A DNA stretch of 64,000 nucleotides from Zobellella denitrificans (lineage in GTDB: Bacteria; Pseudomonadota; Gammaproteobacteria; Enterobacterales; Aeromonadaceae): positions 1 through 64,000 of the forward strand of contig NZ_NMUO01000004.1 in the NCBI RefSeq assembly GCF_002237365.1, in the 5' to 3' direction. Position numbers and translations under genes: made by a program. Each line of letters begins with the position of its first letter. Positions within the stretch are counted from its first letter, which is position 1. The notes under the pieces are model-generated. The model was not told the origin of the DNA, ran no database searches, and saw nothing but the letters and a program-made list of their open reading frames with translations. Below, piece after piece: positions 48,145-57,138 of the stretch.

Positions 48145-49674
48145 TCAGATGGCGGAAGGGGATTTGTCCGGGCAACGGCCGACGATGGTGGCGCCGCCGT
48201 CCGGCTCCTCCTGCTCCAGTATGACGTCGAATCCCCACAGCCGGTGCACATGCTTGAGCACCTCATGGCGCGATTCCGCCAGCGGGATGCGGTTGTGGGG
48301 CACATGGCGCAGGGTGAGGGAGCGGTCGCCCTTGACCTCGACGTTGTATACCTGCAGGTTGGGCTCCAGGTTGGACAGGTTGTACTGGTTCGACAGGGTC
48401 TGGCGCAGCTGGCGGTAACCCAGTTCGTCGTGGATGGCGGAAATCTCCAGGTAGTTGCGGGTGTCGTCGTCGGCGACCGCGAACAAGTGAAAGTCGCGCA
48501 TCACCTTGGGCGAGAGGAACTGACTGATAAAGCTCTCGTCCTTGAAGTTTTCCATGGCAAAGTGCAGGGTCTTGACCCAGTCGCTGCCGGCGATGTCCGG
48601 GAACCAGGCCCTGTCTTCCTCGGTCGGCCGTTCGCAGATCCGGCGCAGATCCTGGAACATGGCGAAACCCAGGGCATAGGGGTTGATGCCGGAATAATAG
48701 CGGCTGTTGTAGGGCGGCTGGAAGATCACGTTGGTATGACTGTGCAGCACCTCCATCATGAAACGGTCGGTGACCAGGCCTTCGTCGTACATGTGCTGGG
48801 TGATGGTGTAGTGCCAGAAGGTGGCCCAGCCCTCGTTCATCACCTGGGTCTGCTTCTGGGGATAGAAGTACTGGCTGATCTTGCGCACTATGCGCACCAC
48901 CTCCCGCTGCCAGGGCTCGAGCAGGGGGGCGTGTTTCTCGATAAAGTAGAGGATGTTCTCTTCCGGCTCTGCCGGATAACGCCGTTTCTTTTCTTTCTTG
49001 GCGTCGTCCATGCGCGGCAGGGTCCGCCACAGCTCGTTGACCTGGGTCTGCAGGTAGGCTTCCCTGGCCTTTTGCCGACGACGCTCTTCCGCCAATGACA
49101 GCTTCTGGGGGCGCTTGTAGCGGTCCACCCCGTAGTTCATCAGGGCATGGCAGCTGTCGAGGATGGCCTCCACCTCGGTCACCCCGTACTTTTCCTCGCA
49201 CTCGTTGATGTAGTTTTTGGCAAACAGCAGGTAGTCGATGATCGACTCGGCATCGGTCCAGGTCTTGAACAGGTAGTTGTTCTTGAAGAAGGAGTTGTGG
49301 CCGTAGCAGGCGTGGGCCATCACCAGGGCCTGCATCGGCATGGTGTTTTCCTCCATCAGGTAGGCGATGCAGGGGTTGGAGTTGATCACGATCTCGTAGG
49401 CCAGCCCCATCTGGCCACGCTTGTAATTCTGCTCGGTCTGGATGAATTTCTTGCCGTAGGACCAGTGGTGGTAGCCGATGGGCATGCCGATGCTGGAGTA
49501 GGCGTCCATCATCTGCTCGCCGGTGATGATCTCTATCTGGTTGGGATAGGTATCGAGGCCGTAACCGGCGGCGATACGGGCGATCTCCCGATGATAGCTC
49601 TCGAGCAGATCGAAGGTCCAGTCGGGGCCGTCACTCAGCGGCCGGGTTTTCGCGATTGCTTCTGCCATGGTCAC
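48145..49674 (-). CDS. ycgB: SpoVR family protein YcgB
   Basis: A 509-residue cytoplasmic protein of the SpoVR family. SpoVR was named for spore cortex formation in Bacillus; proteobacterial members belong to the stress-linked prkA-yeaH-ycgB group, and their biochemical role is unclear. WTFDLLESYHREIARIAAGYGLDTYPNQIE and the MDAYSSIGMPIGYHHWSYGKKF block are diagnostic, and HACYGHNSFFKNNYLF may be metal-binding. It starts 1 base after yeaH and completes the three-gene operon. Confidence 0.95.
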   Translation of the reverse strand: MTMAEAIAKTRPLSDGPDWTFDLLESYHREIARIAAGYGLDTYPNQIEIITGEQMMDAYSSIGMPIGYHHWSYGKKFIQTEQNYKRGQMGLAYEIVINSNPCIAYLMEENTMPMQALVMAHACYGHNSFFKNNYLFKTWTDAESIIDYLLFAKNYINECEEKYGVTEVEAILDSCHALMNYGVDRYKRPQKLSLAEERRRQKAREAYLQTQVNELWRTLPRMDDAKKEKKRRYPAEPEENILYFIEKHAPLLEPWQREVVRIVRKISQYFYPQKQTQVMNEGWATFWHYTITQHMYDEGLVTDRFMMEVLHSHTNVIFQPPYNSRYYSGINPYALGFAMFQDLRRICERPTEEDRAWFPDIAGSDWVKTLHFAMENFKDESFISQFLSPKVMRDFHLFAVADDDTRNYLEISAIHDELGYRQLRQTLSNQYNLSNLEPNLQVYNVEVKGDRSLTLRHVPHNRIPLAESRHEVLKHVHRLWGFDVILEQEEPDGGATIVGRCPDKSPSAI

Positions 49675-49675
49675 C

Positions 49676-50956
49676 TCACGCCGCTTGTTTCTTGAACAGT
49701 TCCCGGAACACGGGGTAGATGTCTTCCACCGACCGAATGTGCTCCATGGCGAAATTGGAATAGCTGCGCGCTATGCTCTCGTATTCGTGCCACAGGGTCT
49801 GGTGGGCCCGGTTGGTGATCTCGATATAGGCGTAGTAGCGTACAAAGGGCATGATGTCGTTGTTCAGCAGTTGCCGGCACAGGGGTGAATCATCGGCCCA
49901 GTTGTCGCCGTCGGAGGCTTGTGCCGCGTAGATGTTCCATTGATCCGCCGGATAGCGTTCCTGCATCACGTCCTTCATCATCTGCAGGGCACTGGAGACG
50001 ATGGTGCCGCCGGTTTCCTGGGAGTAGAAAAACTCCTGCTCGTCCACCTCCTTGGCCTGGGTATGGTGGCGGATGAACACCACGTCGACATTCTTGTAGG
50101 TACGGGTCAGGAAGAGGTAGAGCAGCAGGTAAAAGCGCTTGGCCATGTCCTTGGTGGCCTGGTCCATGGAGCCGGACACGTCCATCAGGCAGAACATCAC
50201 CGCCTGGGTGGAGGGGATGGGGCGCTTGATAAAGTTGTTGAAGCGCAGATCGAAGGTGTCGATAAAGGGCACCGCCGCGATACGCCGCTTGAGCTCGAGT
50301 ATTTCCTCCTCGATGTCCTGGATGCGGGCATAGTTTTCCGCCGGACGCTTGCCGAGCTCGGCCAGCTCCTGCTCCAGCTCGGCCACCGTGGTCTTCTTGC
50401 CGGCCTGCAGGGCGGTGCGCCGGGCCAGGGACTGGCGCAGGGAGCGGACGATGTTGATGTTGGCCGGCACCCCGTCCGAGGTGTAGCCGGCGCGGAAGGT
50501 TTTCATTTCGCTGATTTTGTTGAGCTTGTTTTTCTCCAGGTTGGGCAGCTCCAGGCCGTCGAACAGCAGGTCAAGGTATTCATCCTTGGAGATCTCGAAC
50601 ACGAAATCGTCTTCTCCGTCACCCTGGTTGCTGGCCTCGCCCTGGCCTCCGCCCTTGCCTCCGCCGCCGAGGGGCCTTTCAACCCGGTCACCGGTGATGA
50701 ACTGGTCGTTGCCCGGGTGGACCTGCTCCCGTTTGCCGCCCTTGCCCTGATGAAAGAAGGGCTCGGAGATATCACGGGTGGGAATGGAGACACTCTCGCC
50801 CTTGTCGATATCCTGAATGCTGCGTTTCAGTACCGCATCCGATACCGCCTTTTTGAGTTGTTGTTTGTAGCGGCGGATAAAGCGCTGCCGGTTGACAGCG
50901 CTCTTGTTGCGGCCATTTAGTCGTCTGTCGATAAAATGCGCCATACACTCCCCCAA
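49676..50956 (-). CDS. yeaH: YeaH/YhbH family protein (DUF444)
   Basis: A 426-residue protein with an N-terminal basic region ([24 protein letters not shown]) and a von Willebrand A-like C-terminal domain whose MIDAS motif is [12 protein letters not shown]. It is conserved next to the PrkA kinase and is thought to work with it. It lies 10 bases after prkA. Confidence 0.95.
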   Translation of the reverse strand: MGECMAHFIDRRLNGRNKSAVNRQRFIRRYKQQLKKAVSDAVLKRSIQDIDKGESVSIPTRDISEPFFHQGKGGKREQVHPGNDQFITGDRVERPLGGGGKGGGQGEASNQGDGEDDFVFEISKDEYLDLLFDGLELPNLEKNKLNKISEMKTFRAGYTSDGVPANINIVRSLRQSLARRTALQAGKKTTVAELEQELAELGKRPAENYARIQDIEEEILELKRRIAAVPFIDTFDLRFNNFIKRPIPSTQAVMFCLMDVSGSMDQATKDMAKRFYLLLYLFLTRTYKNVDVVFIRHHTQAKEVDEQEFFYSQETGGTIVSSALQMMKDVMQERYPADQWNIYAAQASDGDNWADDSPLCRQLLNNDIMPFVRYYAYIEITNRAHQTLWHEYESIARSYSNFAMEHIRSVEDIYPVFRELFKKQAA

Positions 50957-50966
50957 AATCCTTCCG

Positions 50967-52889
50967 TCAGGTTGATTTACGCACCCGCAGGTACCACTCG
51001 GACAGCAGCCGCACCTGCTTGCGGGTGTAGCCTTTTTCCATCATGCGGGCGACGAAGTCGTCGTGTTTCTTCTGCTCCTCGGCACTGGTCTTGGCGTTGA
51101 AGGAGATGACCGGCAGCAGCTCTTCGGTATTGGAGAACATCTTCTTCTCGATAACGGTCCTGAGCTTCTCGTAGCTGGTCCAGTTGGGGTTCTTGCCGGC
51201 GTTGTTGGCCCGGGCCCGCAGCACGAAGTTGACGATTTCGTTGCGGAAGTCCTTGGGGTTGCTGATGCCCGCCGGCTTCTCGATTTTTTCCAGCTCGGCA
51301 TTGAGCGCGGACCGGTCGAACAGCTGCCCGGTTTCCGGATCCCGGTATTCCTGGTCCTGGATCCAGAAATCCGCGTAGGTGACGTAACGGTCGAAGATAT
51401 TCTGGCCGTACTCGGAGTAGGACTCCAGATAGGCGGTCTGGATTTCCTTGCCGATGAACTCGACGTATTTGGGGATCAGGTAACCCTTGATGAACTCCAG
51501 ATAACGGTCGTGCACTTCCTGCGGGAACTGCTCCCGCTCGATCTGCTGTTCGAGCACATAGAACAGGTGCACCGGGTTGGCCGCCACTTCCGCATGGTCG
51601 AAGTTGAATACCCGGGACAGGATCTTGAACGCGAAGCGGGTGGACAGCCCGGTCATGCCTTCGTCCACGCCCGCGTAATCCCGGTATTCCTGGTAGGACT
51701 TGGCCTTGGGATCCGTGTCCTTCAGGCTTTCGCCGTCGTAGACCCGCATCTTGGAATAGATGCTGGAGTTTTCCGGCTCCTTGAGACGGGACAGCACGGT
51801 AAACTGGCCCAGGGTTTCGAGGGTGCCGGGCGCGCACTTGGCCCGGGCGAGCTCGCTGTTGGTCAGCAGTTTCTTGTAGATCTCCACTTCTTCGGTGACC
51901 CGCAGGCAGTAGGGTACCTTGACGATATAGACCCGATCGAGGAAGGCTTCGTTGTTCTTGTTGTGTTTGAAGTGCTGCCACTCCGATTCGTTGGAGTGGG
52001 CCAGGATGATGCCCTCGAAGGGGAGGGCGGACAGCCCCTCGGTACTGTTGTAGTTGCCTTCCTGGGTGGCGGTGAGCAGGGGGTGCAGCACCTTGATCGG
52101 TGCCTTGAACATTTCCACGAATTCCATCATGCCCTGGTTCGCCCGGCACAGGGCGCCGGAGTAGGAGTAGGCGTCGGCATCGTTCTGGGCGTAATGCTCA
52201 AGCTTGCGGATATCCACCTTGCCCACCAGGGCGGAGATGTCCTGGTTGTTGTCGTCGCCAGGCTCTGTCTTGGCGATGGCGATCTGGTCGAGCACCGAGG
52301 GATAGACCTTCTCGACCCGGAAGCGGGTGATGTCGCCGCCGTATTCGTGCAGGCGCTTGACCGCCCAGGGCGACATGATGGGCCTGAGGTAGCGGCGCGG
52401 GATACCGTATTCCTGCTCCAGTATGGGGCCGTCTTCTTCCGTGTCGAACAGGCAGAAGGGATGGTCGTTGACCGGCGAGTCCTTGAGCCGGTAGATGGGC
52501 ACCTTCTGCATCAGTGACTTGAGGCATTCGGCCAGGGAGGACTTGCCGCCCCCCACGGGACCCAGCAGGTACAGGATTTGCTTCTTCTCTTCCAGCCCCT
52601 GGGCGGCGTGTTTCAGGTAGGAAACGATCTGCTCGATGCTGTCTTCCATGCCGTAGAAGTCGGCAAAGGCCGGGTAGCGGGCGATGACCCGGTTTGAGAA
52701 CAGCCGGCTGAACCTCGGCACCTGGGCGGTGTCGATCATTTCCGGCTCGCCGATGGCCATTAGCAGCCGTTCGGCGGCGGAAGCGTAGCACGCCTTGTCT
52801 TCCCGGCACATGTCCAGGAACTCCTGCAGGCTGTACTCTTCTTCCTTGGCCTTTTCATAGCGCGTTTGGTAGTGCTCGAAGATACCCAT
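50967..52889 (-). CDS. prkA: PrkA-type serine protein kinase YeaG
   Basis: A 640-residue AAA+-domain kinase (E. coli YeaG has 644) involved in nutrient-stress responses. Walker A is GPVGGGKS at residues 110-117, and the PrkA C-terminal kinase region carries [21 protein letters not shown]. The start [20 protein letters not shown] at 52889 matches the family and has a GGGGGA ribosome site; an in-frame ATG at 52922 would add 11 residues. It leads the prkA-yeaH-ycgB operon. Confidence 0.96.
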   Translation of the reverse strand: MGIFEHYQTRYEKAKEEEYSLQEFLDMCREDKACYASAAERLLMAIGEPEMIDTAQVPRFSRLFSNRVIARYPAFADFYGMEDSIEQIVSYLKHAAQGLEEKKQILYLLGPVGGGKSSLAECLKSLMQKVPIYRLKDSPVNDHPFCLFDTEEDGPILEQEYGIPRRYLRPIMSPWAVKRLHEYGGDITRFRVEKVYPSVLDQIAIAKTEPGDDNNQDISALVGKVDIRKLEHYAQNDADAYSYSGALCRANQGMMEFVEMFKAPIKVLHPLLTATQEGNYNSTEGLSALPFEGIILAHSNESEWQHFKHNKNNEAFLDRVYIVKVPYCLRVTEEVEIYKKLLTNSELARAKCAPGTLETLGQFTVLSRLKEPENSSIYSKMRVYDGESLKDTDPKAKSYQEYRDYAGVDEGMTGLSTRFAFKILSRVFNFDHAEVAANPVHLFYVLEQQIEREQFPQEVHDRYLEFIKGYLIPKYVEFIGKEIQTAYLESYSEYGQNIFDRYVTYADFWIQDQEYRDPETGQLFDRSALNAELEKIEKPAGISNPKDFRNEIVNFVLRARANNAGKNPNWTSYEKLRTVIEKKMFSNTEELLPVISFNAKTSAEEQKKHDDFVARMMEKGYTRKQVRLLSEWYLRVRKST

Positions 52890-53164
52890 GATATTGTCCC
52901 CCATAAATCCCGGCTCCGACATCTTGCGTTATTGCATTAAGAAGAAAGAGCCTTGCGCACACATCTTTCAGTCCTTTATTGAAAGGTTAGACAGGATTGC
53001 GCCAATACGCTTGTGTAACGCTCAGAAAAATCGAAGATTTTGCGAAACAGCTCCCAATTGGGGGGTTGTCTCACTTGAATCTAGTTTTGCGGCTCGGATG
53101 GCCGCAAGCAAGATGAAGCCGAGACGGGGGAGGGGGAGGGTGAAACGTCAACAGGGAATAACCT

Positions 53165-53178
53165 TTACGTTAGCGTAA
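53165..53178. promoter_or_regulatory. Palindrome TTACG-TTAG-CGTAA
   Basis: First of two TTACG-N4-CGTAA palindromes, 50 bases upstream of the sRNA promoter. The form resembles operators reported for MerR-type regulators such as LiuR; that assignment is tentative. Confidence 0.4.
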
Positions 53179-53227
53179 CCAAGCTGTTCGTTTGCTGCTC
53201 AGTTAAACGGTTTGTGATTTTTTTACG

Positions 53228-53256
53228 TTGACTTCACAATTGCGCCCGGTTAGATT
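53228..53256 (+). promoter_or_regulatory. Strong sigma70 promoter of the candidate sRNA
   Basis: TTGACT and TAGATT are spaced by exactly 17 bases. The -35 box is preceded by TTTACG, a half-site of the neighbouring palindromes. The start would be near 53263. Confidence 0.65.
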
Positions 53257-53262
53257 GAAAGG

Positions 53263-53381
53263 GCATCAAGGTCTAGCCAATTGCTCCAGCCTAAATTCAG
53301 CAACTTGTTAGGTATGATGCGTAGCTCTGTTTAAGCACGTTTCCGTTTGTTTGACCCTCGCTTGCGAGGGTTTTCTTTTTT
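53263..53381 (+). ncRNA. Candidate small RNA gene
   Basis: A transcript of about 116 bases is bounded by a near-consensus promoter and a strong intrinsic terminator, with no coding capacity beyond a six-codon frame. The 5' end starts with GCATCA, which pairs perfectly with TGATGC at 53315-53320 to close a structured domain; inside it CCTAA (53290) pairs with TTAGG (53308). A single-stranded T-rich linker leads to the terminator hairpin, an architecture typical of Hfq-dependent regulators. I do not recognise the family; no match to Spot 42, RyhB, FnrS or GcvB is evident. Confidence 0.55.
53353..53381 (+). terminator. Rho-independent terminator of the candidate sRNA
   Basis: CCCTCG-CTTG-CGAGGG, extended by flanking A-T pairing, is followed by TTTTCTTTTTT. 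No annotated plus-strand gene precedes it, which is what points to an RNA gene. Confidence 0.85.
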
Positions 53382-53404
53382 GTTATAAAACCACAAGTCT
53401 GATA

Positions 53405-53420
53405 TTACGTTTACGTAAAC
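53405..53420. promoter_or_regulatory. Palindrome TTACG-TTTA-CGTAA
   Basis: Second TTACG-N4-CGTAA site; its right part GTTTACGTAAAC is a perfect 12-bp palindrome. It lies 172 bases upstream of azoR. Confidence 0.45.
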
Positions 53421-53439
53421 GAACTTTGATTGCTGCCAT

Positions 53440-53462
53440 CAAATTCAAATTTTTTGAATTTG
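53440..53462. repeat. 23-bp perfect palindrome upstream of azoR
   Basis: CAAATTCAAA-TTT-TTTGAATTTG is a perfect 10-3-10 inverted repeat about 130 bases before azoR. Size and symmetry fit an operator for a dimeric repressor, but no candidate regulator gene is adjacent. Confidence 0.5.
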
Positions 53463-53543
53463 TTGTGCGTTAATTTCCGATTTCTCCCGCCCCTACCTTG
53501 CCCTAAAGTGACCCCATCCGCTGAGCATGGCAGCCTGTTATGA

Positions 53544-54179
<636 letters not shown>

Positions 54180-54187
54180 CCCACTTA

Positions 54188-54201
54188 TTATGCCAACATA
54201 C
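54188..54201 (-). other. Ter2 replication fork-arrest site
   Basis: The minus strand carries GTATGTTGGCATAA, identical over 14 bases to the site at the tus promoter and in the same orientation. It lies between the azoR stop and its terminator. Confidence 0.8.
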
Positions 54202-54234
54202 AAAAAGCGGGCTGCCCAGGCAGCCCGCTTTTTT
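54202..54234. terminator. Bidirectional terminator between azoR and the aminotransferase gene
   Basis: AAAAAGCGGGCTG and its complement form a 13-bp stem ending in six T. The stop codon of the convergent aminotransferase gene is at its end. Confidence 0.9.
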
Positions 54235-55556
54235 CAGCCATAGAGCCGGCGGATGCTCTGTTCAAGTATGCCGACGGTCTGGTCCACATGGTGCTTTTCG
54301 ATAATCAGCGGCGGCGACATGGCGACGGCATCCCCCAGGGCACGCAGCATCACCCCCTGCTCCCAGGCCGCAGACTGGATCATGGCCCCGCTGGCGCCGG
54401 CTTTGCCCGGCAGCGGCTCGAACTCGACGGCGGCGATCAGCGCATAGTTGCGGATATCGATGACCCCCGGCAACCCTTTCAGGCTGTGCAGGCCCTGCTC
54501 AAAATAACTGGCGATGTCGCCGCCCTGGGCGCCCCGGCGCAGCAGGCCGCCCTGCTCGTAGATATCCAGGGTGGCCATGGCGGCGGCGCAGGCCAGCGGG
54601 TGGGCCGAATAGGTATAGCCGTGGAAGAATTCCACCCCCGGGCCGCCTTCGTCCACCACCGCCTGGTAGATATGATCGCCGGCGAACACCGCGCCCATGG
54701 GGGCGGCGCCGTTGGTCAGGCCCTTGGCCGTGGTCATGATGTCGGGCAACACGTCGAAGGTCTGGCTGGCAAAGGCTTCGCCGGTCCGGCCGAAGCCGCA
54801 GATCACCTCGTCGAAGATCAGCAATATGTCGTGCCGGTCGCAGATCTCGCGCAGGCGCTTGAGATAACCCTCCGGCGGCGGCAGCACGCCGCCGGCGCCG
54901 GTGATGGGCTCGACGATGACGGCGGCGATGCGGCTGGCATCGTGCAGCCGGATCAGCCGCTCCAGCTCGTTGGCCATGTCCACCCCGCCGTGCAGCGGCA
55001 GGCCGCGGGAGAAGGCGTTCAGGGCGAGATCCTGGGTATGGGAGAGGTGATCCACCGGCAGCCACTGGCCAAAGGCCTTGTAGTTGCTGGTGATGCCCCC
55101 CACCGAGATGCCGCCGAAGTTGACGCCGTGGTAGCCTCGCTCCCGGCCGATAAACAGCTGCTTGCCACCCTGGCCCCGGGCATGGTGATAGGCCAGCGCC
55201 ATCTTGAGGGCGGTTTCCACCGATTCTGAGCCGGAGTTGGTATAGAACACCTTGTTCAGGTTGCCCGGGGCCAGGGCGGCAAGGCGCTCCGACAGCTCGA
55301 AGGAGAGGGGATGGCCGAAGCCGAAACAGGGGGCGTAATCCAGGGTCCTGGCCTGCCGGGCGATGGCCTCGGCGATATGGGGGTGGCCGTGGCCGGCATT
55401 GCAGCACCAGAGGCCGGCGGTCATGTCCAGCACCTGGCGCTGATCGTCCGTGGTCCAGTACATGCCCTTGGCGCCGGTAAGCATGCGCGGTTGTGTCTTG
55501 AAGCCCTTGTTCGGGGTGAAGGGCATCCAGTGGGCGGCCAAACTCTGATGATTCAT
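54234..55556 (-). CDS. Class III omega-aminotransferase (beta-alanine:pyruvate type)
   Basis: A 440-residue PLP enzyme of the omega-amino acid:pyruvate transaminase group. It starts MNHQSLAAHWMPFTPNKGFK and has VFYTNSGSESVETALKMA, the aspartate in LLIFDEVICGFGRTG and the PLP lysine in TTAKGLTNGAAPMGAV. The ATG at 55556 has a GGAGAG ribosome site; a longer frame to 55622 lacks one. Substrate is probably beta-alanine or a related omega-amine, by similarity only. Confidence 0.9.
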   Translation of the reverse strand: MNHQSLAAHWMPFTPNKGFKTQPRMLTGAKGMYWTTDDQRQVLDMTAGLWCCNAGHGHPHIAEAIARQARTLDYAPCFGFGHPLSFELSERLAALAPGNLNKVFYTNSGSESVETALKMALAYHHARGQGGKQLFIGRERGYHGVNFGGISVGGITSNYKAFGQWLPVDHLSHTQDLALNAFSRGLPLHGGVDMANELERLIRLHDASRIAAVIVEPITGAGGVLPPPEGYLKRLREICDRHDILLIFDEVICGFGRTGEAFASQTFDVLPDIMTTAKGLTNGAAPMGAVFAGDHIYQAVVDEGGPGVEFFHGYTYSAHPLACAAAMATLDIYEQGGLLRRGAQGGDIASYFEQGLHSLKGLPGVIDIRNYALIAAVEFEPLPGKAGASGAMIQSAAWEQGVMLRALGDAVAMSPPLIIEKHHVDQTVGILEQSIRRLYG

Positions 55557-55705
55557 GGGTCTCTCCGTTATTCGGGTGGTCTGCGGTCGGCAAGGTACCG
55601 TATCGGGAGACAGTGTGATCAAAGTGTTAAGGTTTAAAAATCACGTCGTTTCAATGTTCAGTTTGAGCGGGCTAGACATAACCGGAGAAGCCAGGAAGGC
55701 GGGCA

Positions 55706-55730
55706 CAAAAAAACCTGCGCGAGGCAGGTT
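55706..55730 (-). terminator. Terminator of the tRNA-Val cluster
   Basis: On the minus strand AACCTGC-CTCGC-GCAGGTT is followed by a T run, 8 bases after the last tRNA CCA end. Confidence 0.88.
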
Positions 55731-55737
55731 CAGTAAC

Positions 55738-55814
55738 TGGTGCGTTCTAGTGGACTCGAACCACCGACCCCCACCATGTCAAGGTGGTGCTCTAACCAAC
55801 TGAGCTAAGAACGC
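55738..55814 (-). tRNA. tRNA-Val(GAC), copy 3 of the transcript
   Basis: A complete 77-base cloverleaf with encoded CCA. The anticodon loop TTGACAT gives anticodon GAC, which reads GUC and GUU valine codons. Acceptor stem GCGTTCT/AGAACGC; identical to the copy at 55936. Confidence 0.97.
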
Positions 55815-55834
55815 AAAATCTTTGCACTGTAATC

Positions 55835-55911
55835 TGGTGCGTCCTAGTGGACTCGAACCACCGACCCCTACCATGTCAAGGTAGTGCTCTAACCAACTGA
55901 GCTAAGGACGC
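55835..55911 (-). tRNA. tRNA-Val(GAC), middle copy
   Basis: Anticodon GAC and encoded CCA as in its neighbours. It differs by paired changes: acceptor stem GCGTCCT/AGGACGC and anticodon stem CTACC/GGTAG, so each substitution is compensated. Confidence 0.97.
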
Positions 55912-55935
55912 ATTGTATTGCTGTCGCGGCTGAAC

Positions 55936-56012
55936 TGGTGCGTTCTAGTGGACTCGAACCACCGACCCCCACCATGTCAAGGTGGTGCTCTAACCAACTG
56001 AGCTAAGAACGC
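55936..56012 (-). tRNA. tRNA-Val(GAC), first copy of the transcript
   Basis: A 77-base cloverleaf with encoded CCA and anticodon GAC, the promoter-proximal gene of the three-tRNA operon. Confidence 0.97.
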
Positions 56013-56034
56013 AGGCCGCCTTCAGGCGCTGCGT

Positions 56035-56063
56035 ATACTAGCCAAGGGCGGGGGCAGGGGCAA
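56035..56063 (-). promoter_or_regulatory. Predicted promoter of the tRNA-Val operon
   Basis: On the minus strand TTGCCC and TAGTAT are spaced by 17 bases, with a GC-rich discriminator (ACGCAGCGCC) after the -10 box, the pattern of growth-rate-controlled stable RNA promoters. Confidence 0.6.
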
Positions 56064-56103
56064 GCGTTTTTTCTTGTTGAACAAACGGATGGAGAACTAT
56101 TGT

Positions 56104-57138
56104 TCAAGTCGGCGAAATATCGCACCGGGCCAGGAAGCGCTGCCACAGCCGGGCATGTTCCAGGGTCAGCTCCCGGTAGCGGCGATAGACCCGGCTGTCG
56201 AGCCCCAGGGCGAAGTGGCGGCGGTACTCGGCCAGTTGGTCGTTGCCCGGCACTGGCGGATTCAGGGTGCGCTCCAGCAGGGGAGCCAGCTGCACGAACT
56301 GGCGATCGAGCTGGCTGAAGTAGGCCTGGATGTCCCTGATATAGTAGTGCTGCATGGCGTTGCGCAGCCGTTCGGCCTGGTCCCGGCCCCGGGGACCGCA
56401 GTCGAACCGCTCCAACTGCTGCAGGAACCCGATGCTCTGCTCGAGGTAGTGGGCGGCACTGTGCAGGGAATAGAACAGCTGCCCCAGGTAATCGTTGTCG
56501 TAGAGGCCGCTGAGCGCCAGGTTAAGTTCCCGGACGGTGAGGGGTGCCGGCTCGGCCAGGCCCCGGGCCTGGCGGTGGAGGCGGTCGAACAGGGTAAAGG
56601 CCGCCACCGTTTCCTGGTAGCCGCCCTGCTGGGCGAAGCGCAGGGTCCGGGCGCGGGGCATCAGGGCGGCGCGGATTTCCGGCTCGGCCACCATCATGTT
56701 CCAGTGGTAGCCGGGCAGCAGCGGTGCCTTCAGGGACTCGACCTCGCTCAGCCAGTCCTGCAGGGCCGGATCCTTGGCCCGGGCCTGACAGTCGTGCAGC
56801 CCCTGCTGGAATTGCAGGTGATAGAGCAGCATGGCGGCCGCACTCTGGCTCTTGCCCACCGGGCTGTTGTGTTCCCCGACCAGGCCGAGCAGCCGGCACT
56901 CGCCGAGCTTGAGGGTATCGAGCAGACCGGCGGTGACCCGTTGCTGCTGTTGCTGCAGCGTCCGCTGGGGCGGCAGGGCCGGCAGGGGATCGGGCGGGGT
57001 CAGGCGCGGCGGCGAAACCTCCAGCACATTGGCCACCCGGGCCAGGTAGGTCTGGAAGTGCCGCTCCAGCTCGTTATGGGGGTTACAGGCCGTCAACCAG
57101 AGGCAGAGCAGCCCGACTGCGTTTTTCCACCCTTTCAT
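56104..57138 (-). CDS. DUF3080 family lipoprotein
   Basis: A 344-residue protein with a lipoprotein signal peptide (MKGWKNAVGLLCLWLTAC) and a helical domain containing KLGECRLLGLVGEHNSPVGK and NLALSGLYDNDYLGQLFYSLH. This matches what I remember of DUF3080, a gammaproteobacterial family of unknown function. The first 56 bases lie inside the 3' end of the MATE exporter gene in another frame, so the two are translationally coupled. Confidence 0.75.
   Translation of the reverse strand: MKGWKNAVGLLCLWLTACNPHNELERHFQTYLARVANVLEVSPPRLTPPDPLPALPPQRTLQQQQQRVTAGLLDTLKLGECRLLGLVGEHNSPVGKSQSAAAMLLYHLQFQQGLHDCQARAKDPALQDWLSEVESLKAPLLPGYHWNMMVAEPEIRAALMPRARTLRFAQQGGYQETVAAFTLFDRLHRQARGLAEPAPLTVRELNLALSGLYDNDYLGQLFYSLHSAAHYLEQSIGFLQQLERFDCGPRGRDQAERLRNAMQHYYIRDIQAYFSQLDRQFVQLAPLLERTLNPPVPGNDQLAEYRRHFALGLDSRVYRRYRELTLEHARLWQRFLARCDISPT

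Noticed and set aside
53263-53320. Similarity of the candidate sRNA (CTAGCCAA) to quorum-sensing Qrr RNAs
   Set aside because: Only a short match; the promoter is sigma70-like, not sigma54, and the characteristic Qrr core is not present.
55555-55803. 82-codon frame across the tRNA region
   Set aside because: It reads through tRNA-Val sequence on the opposite strand; a common false gene.
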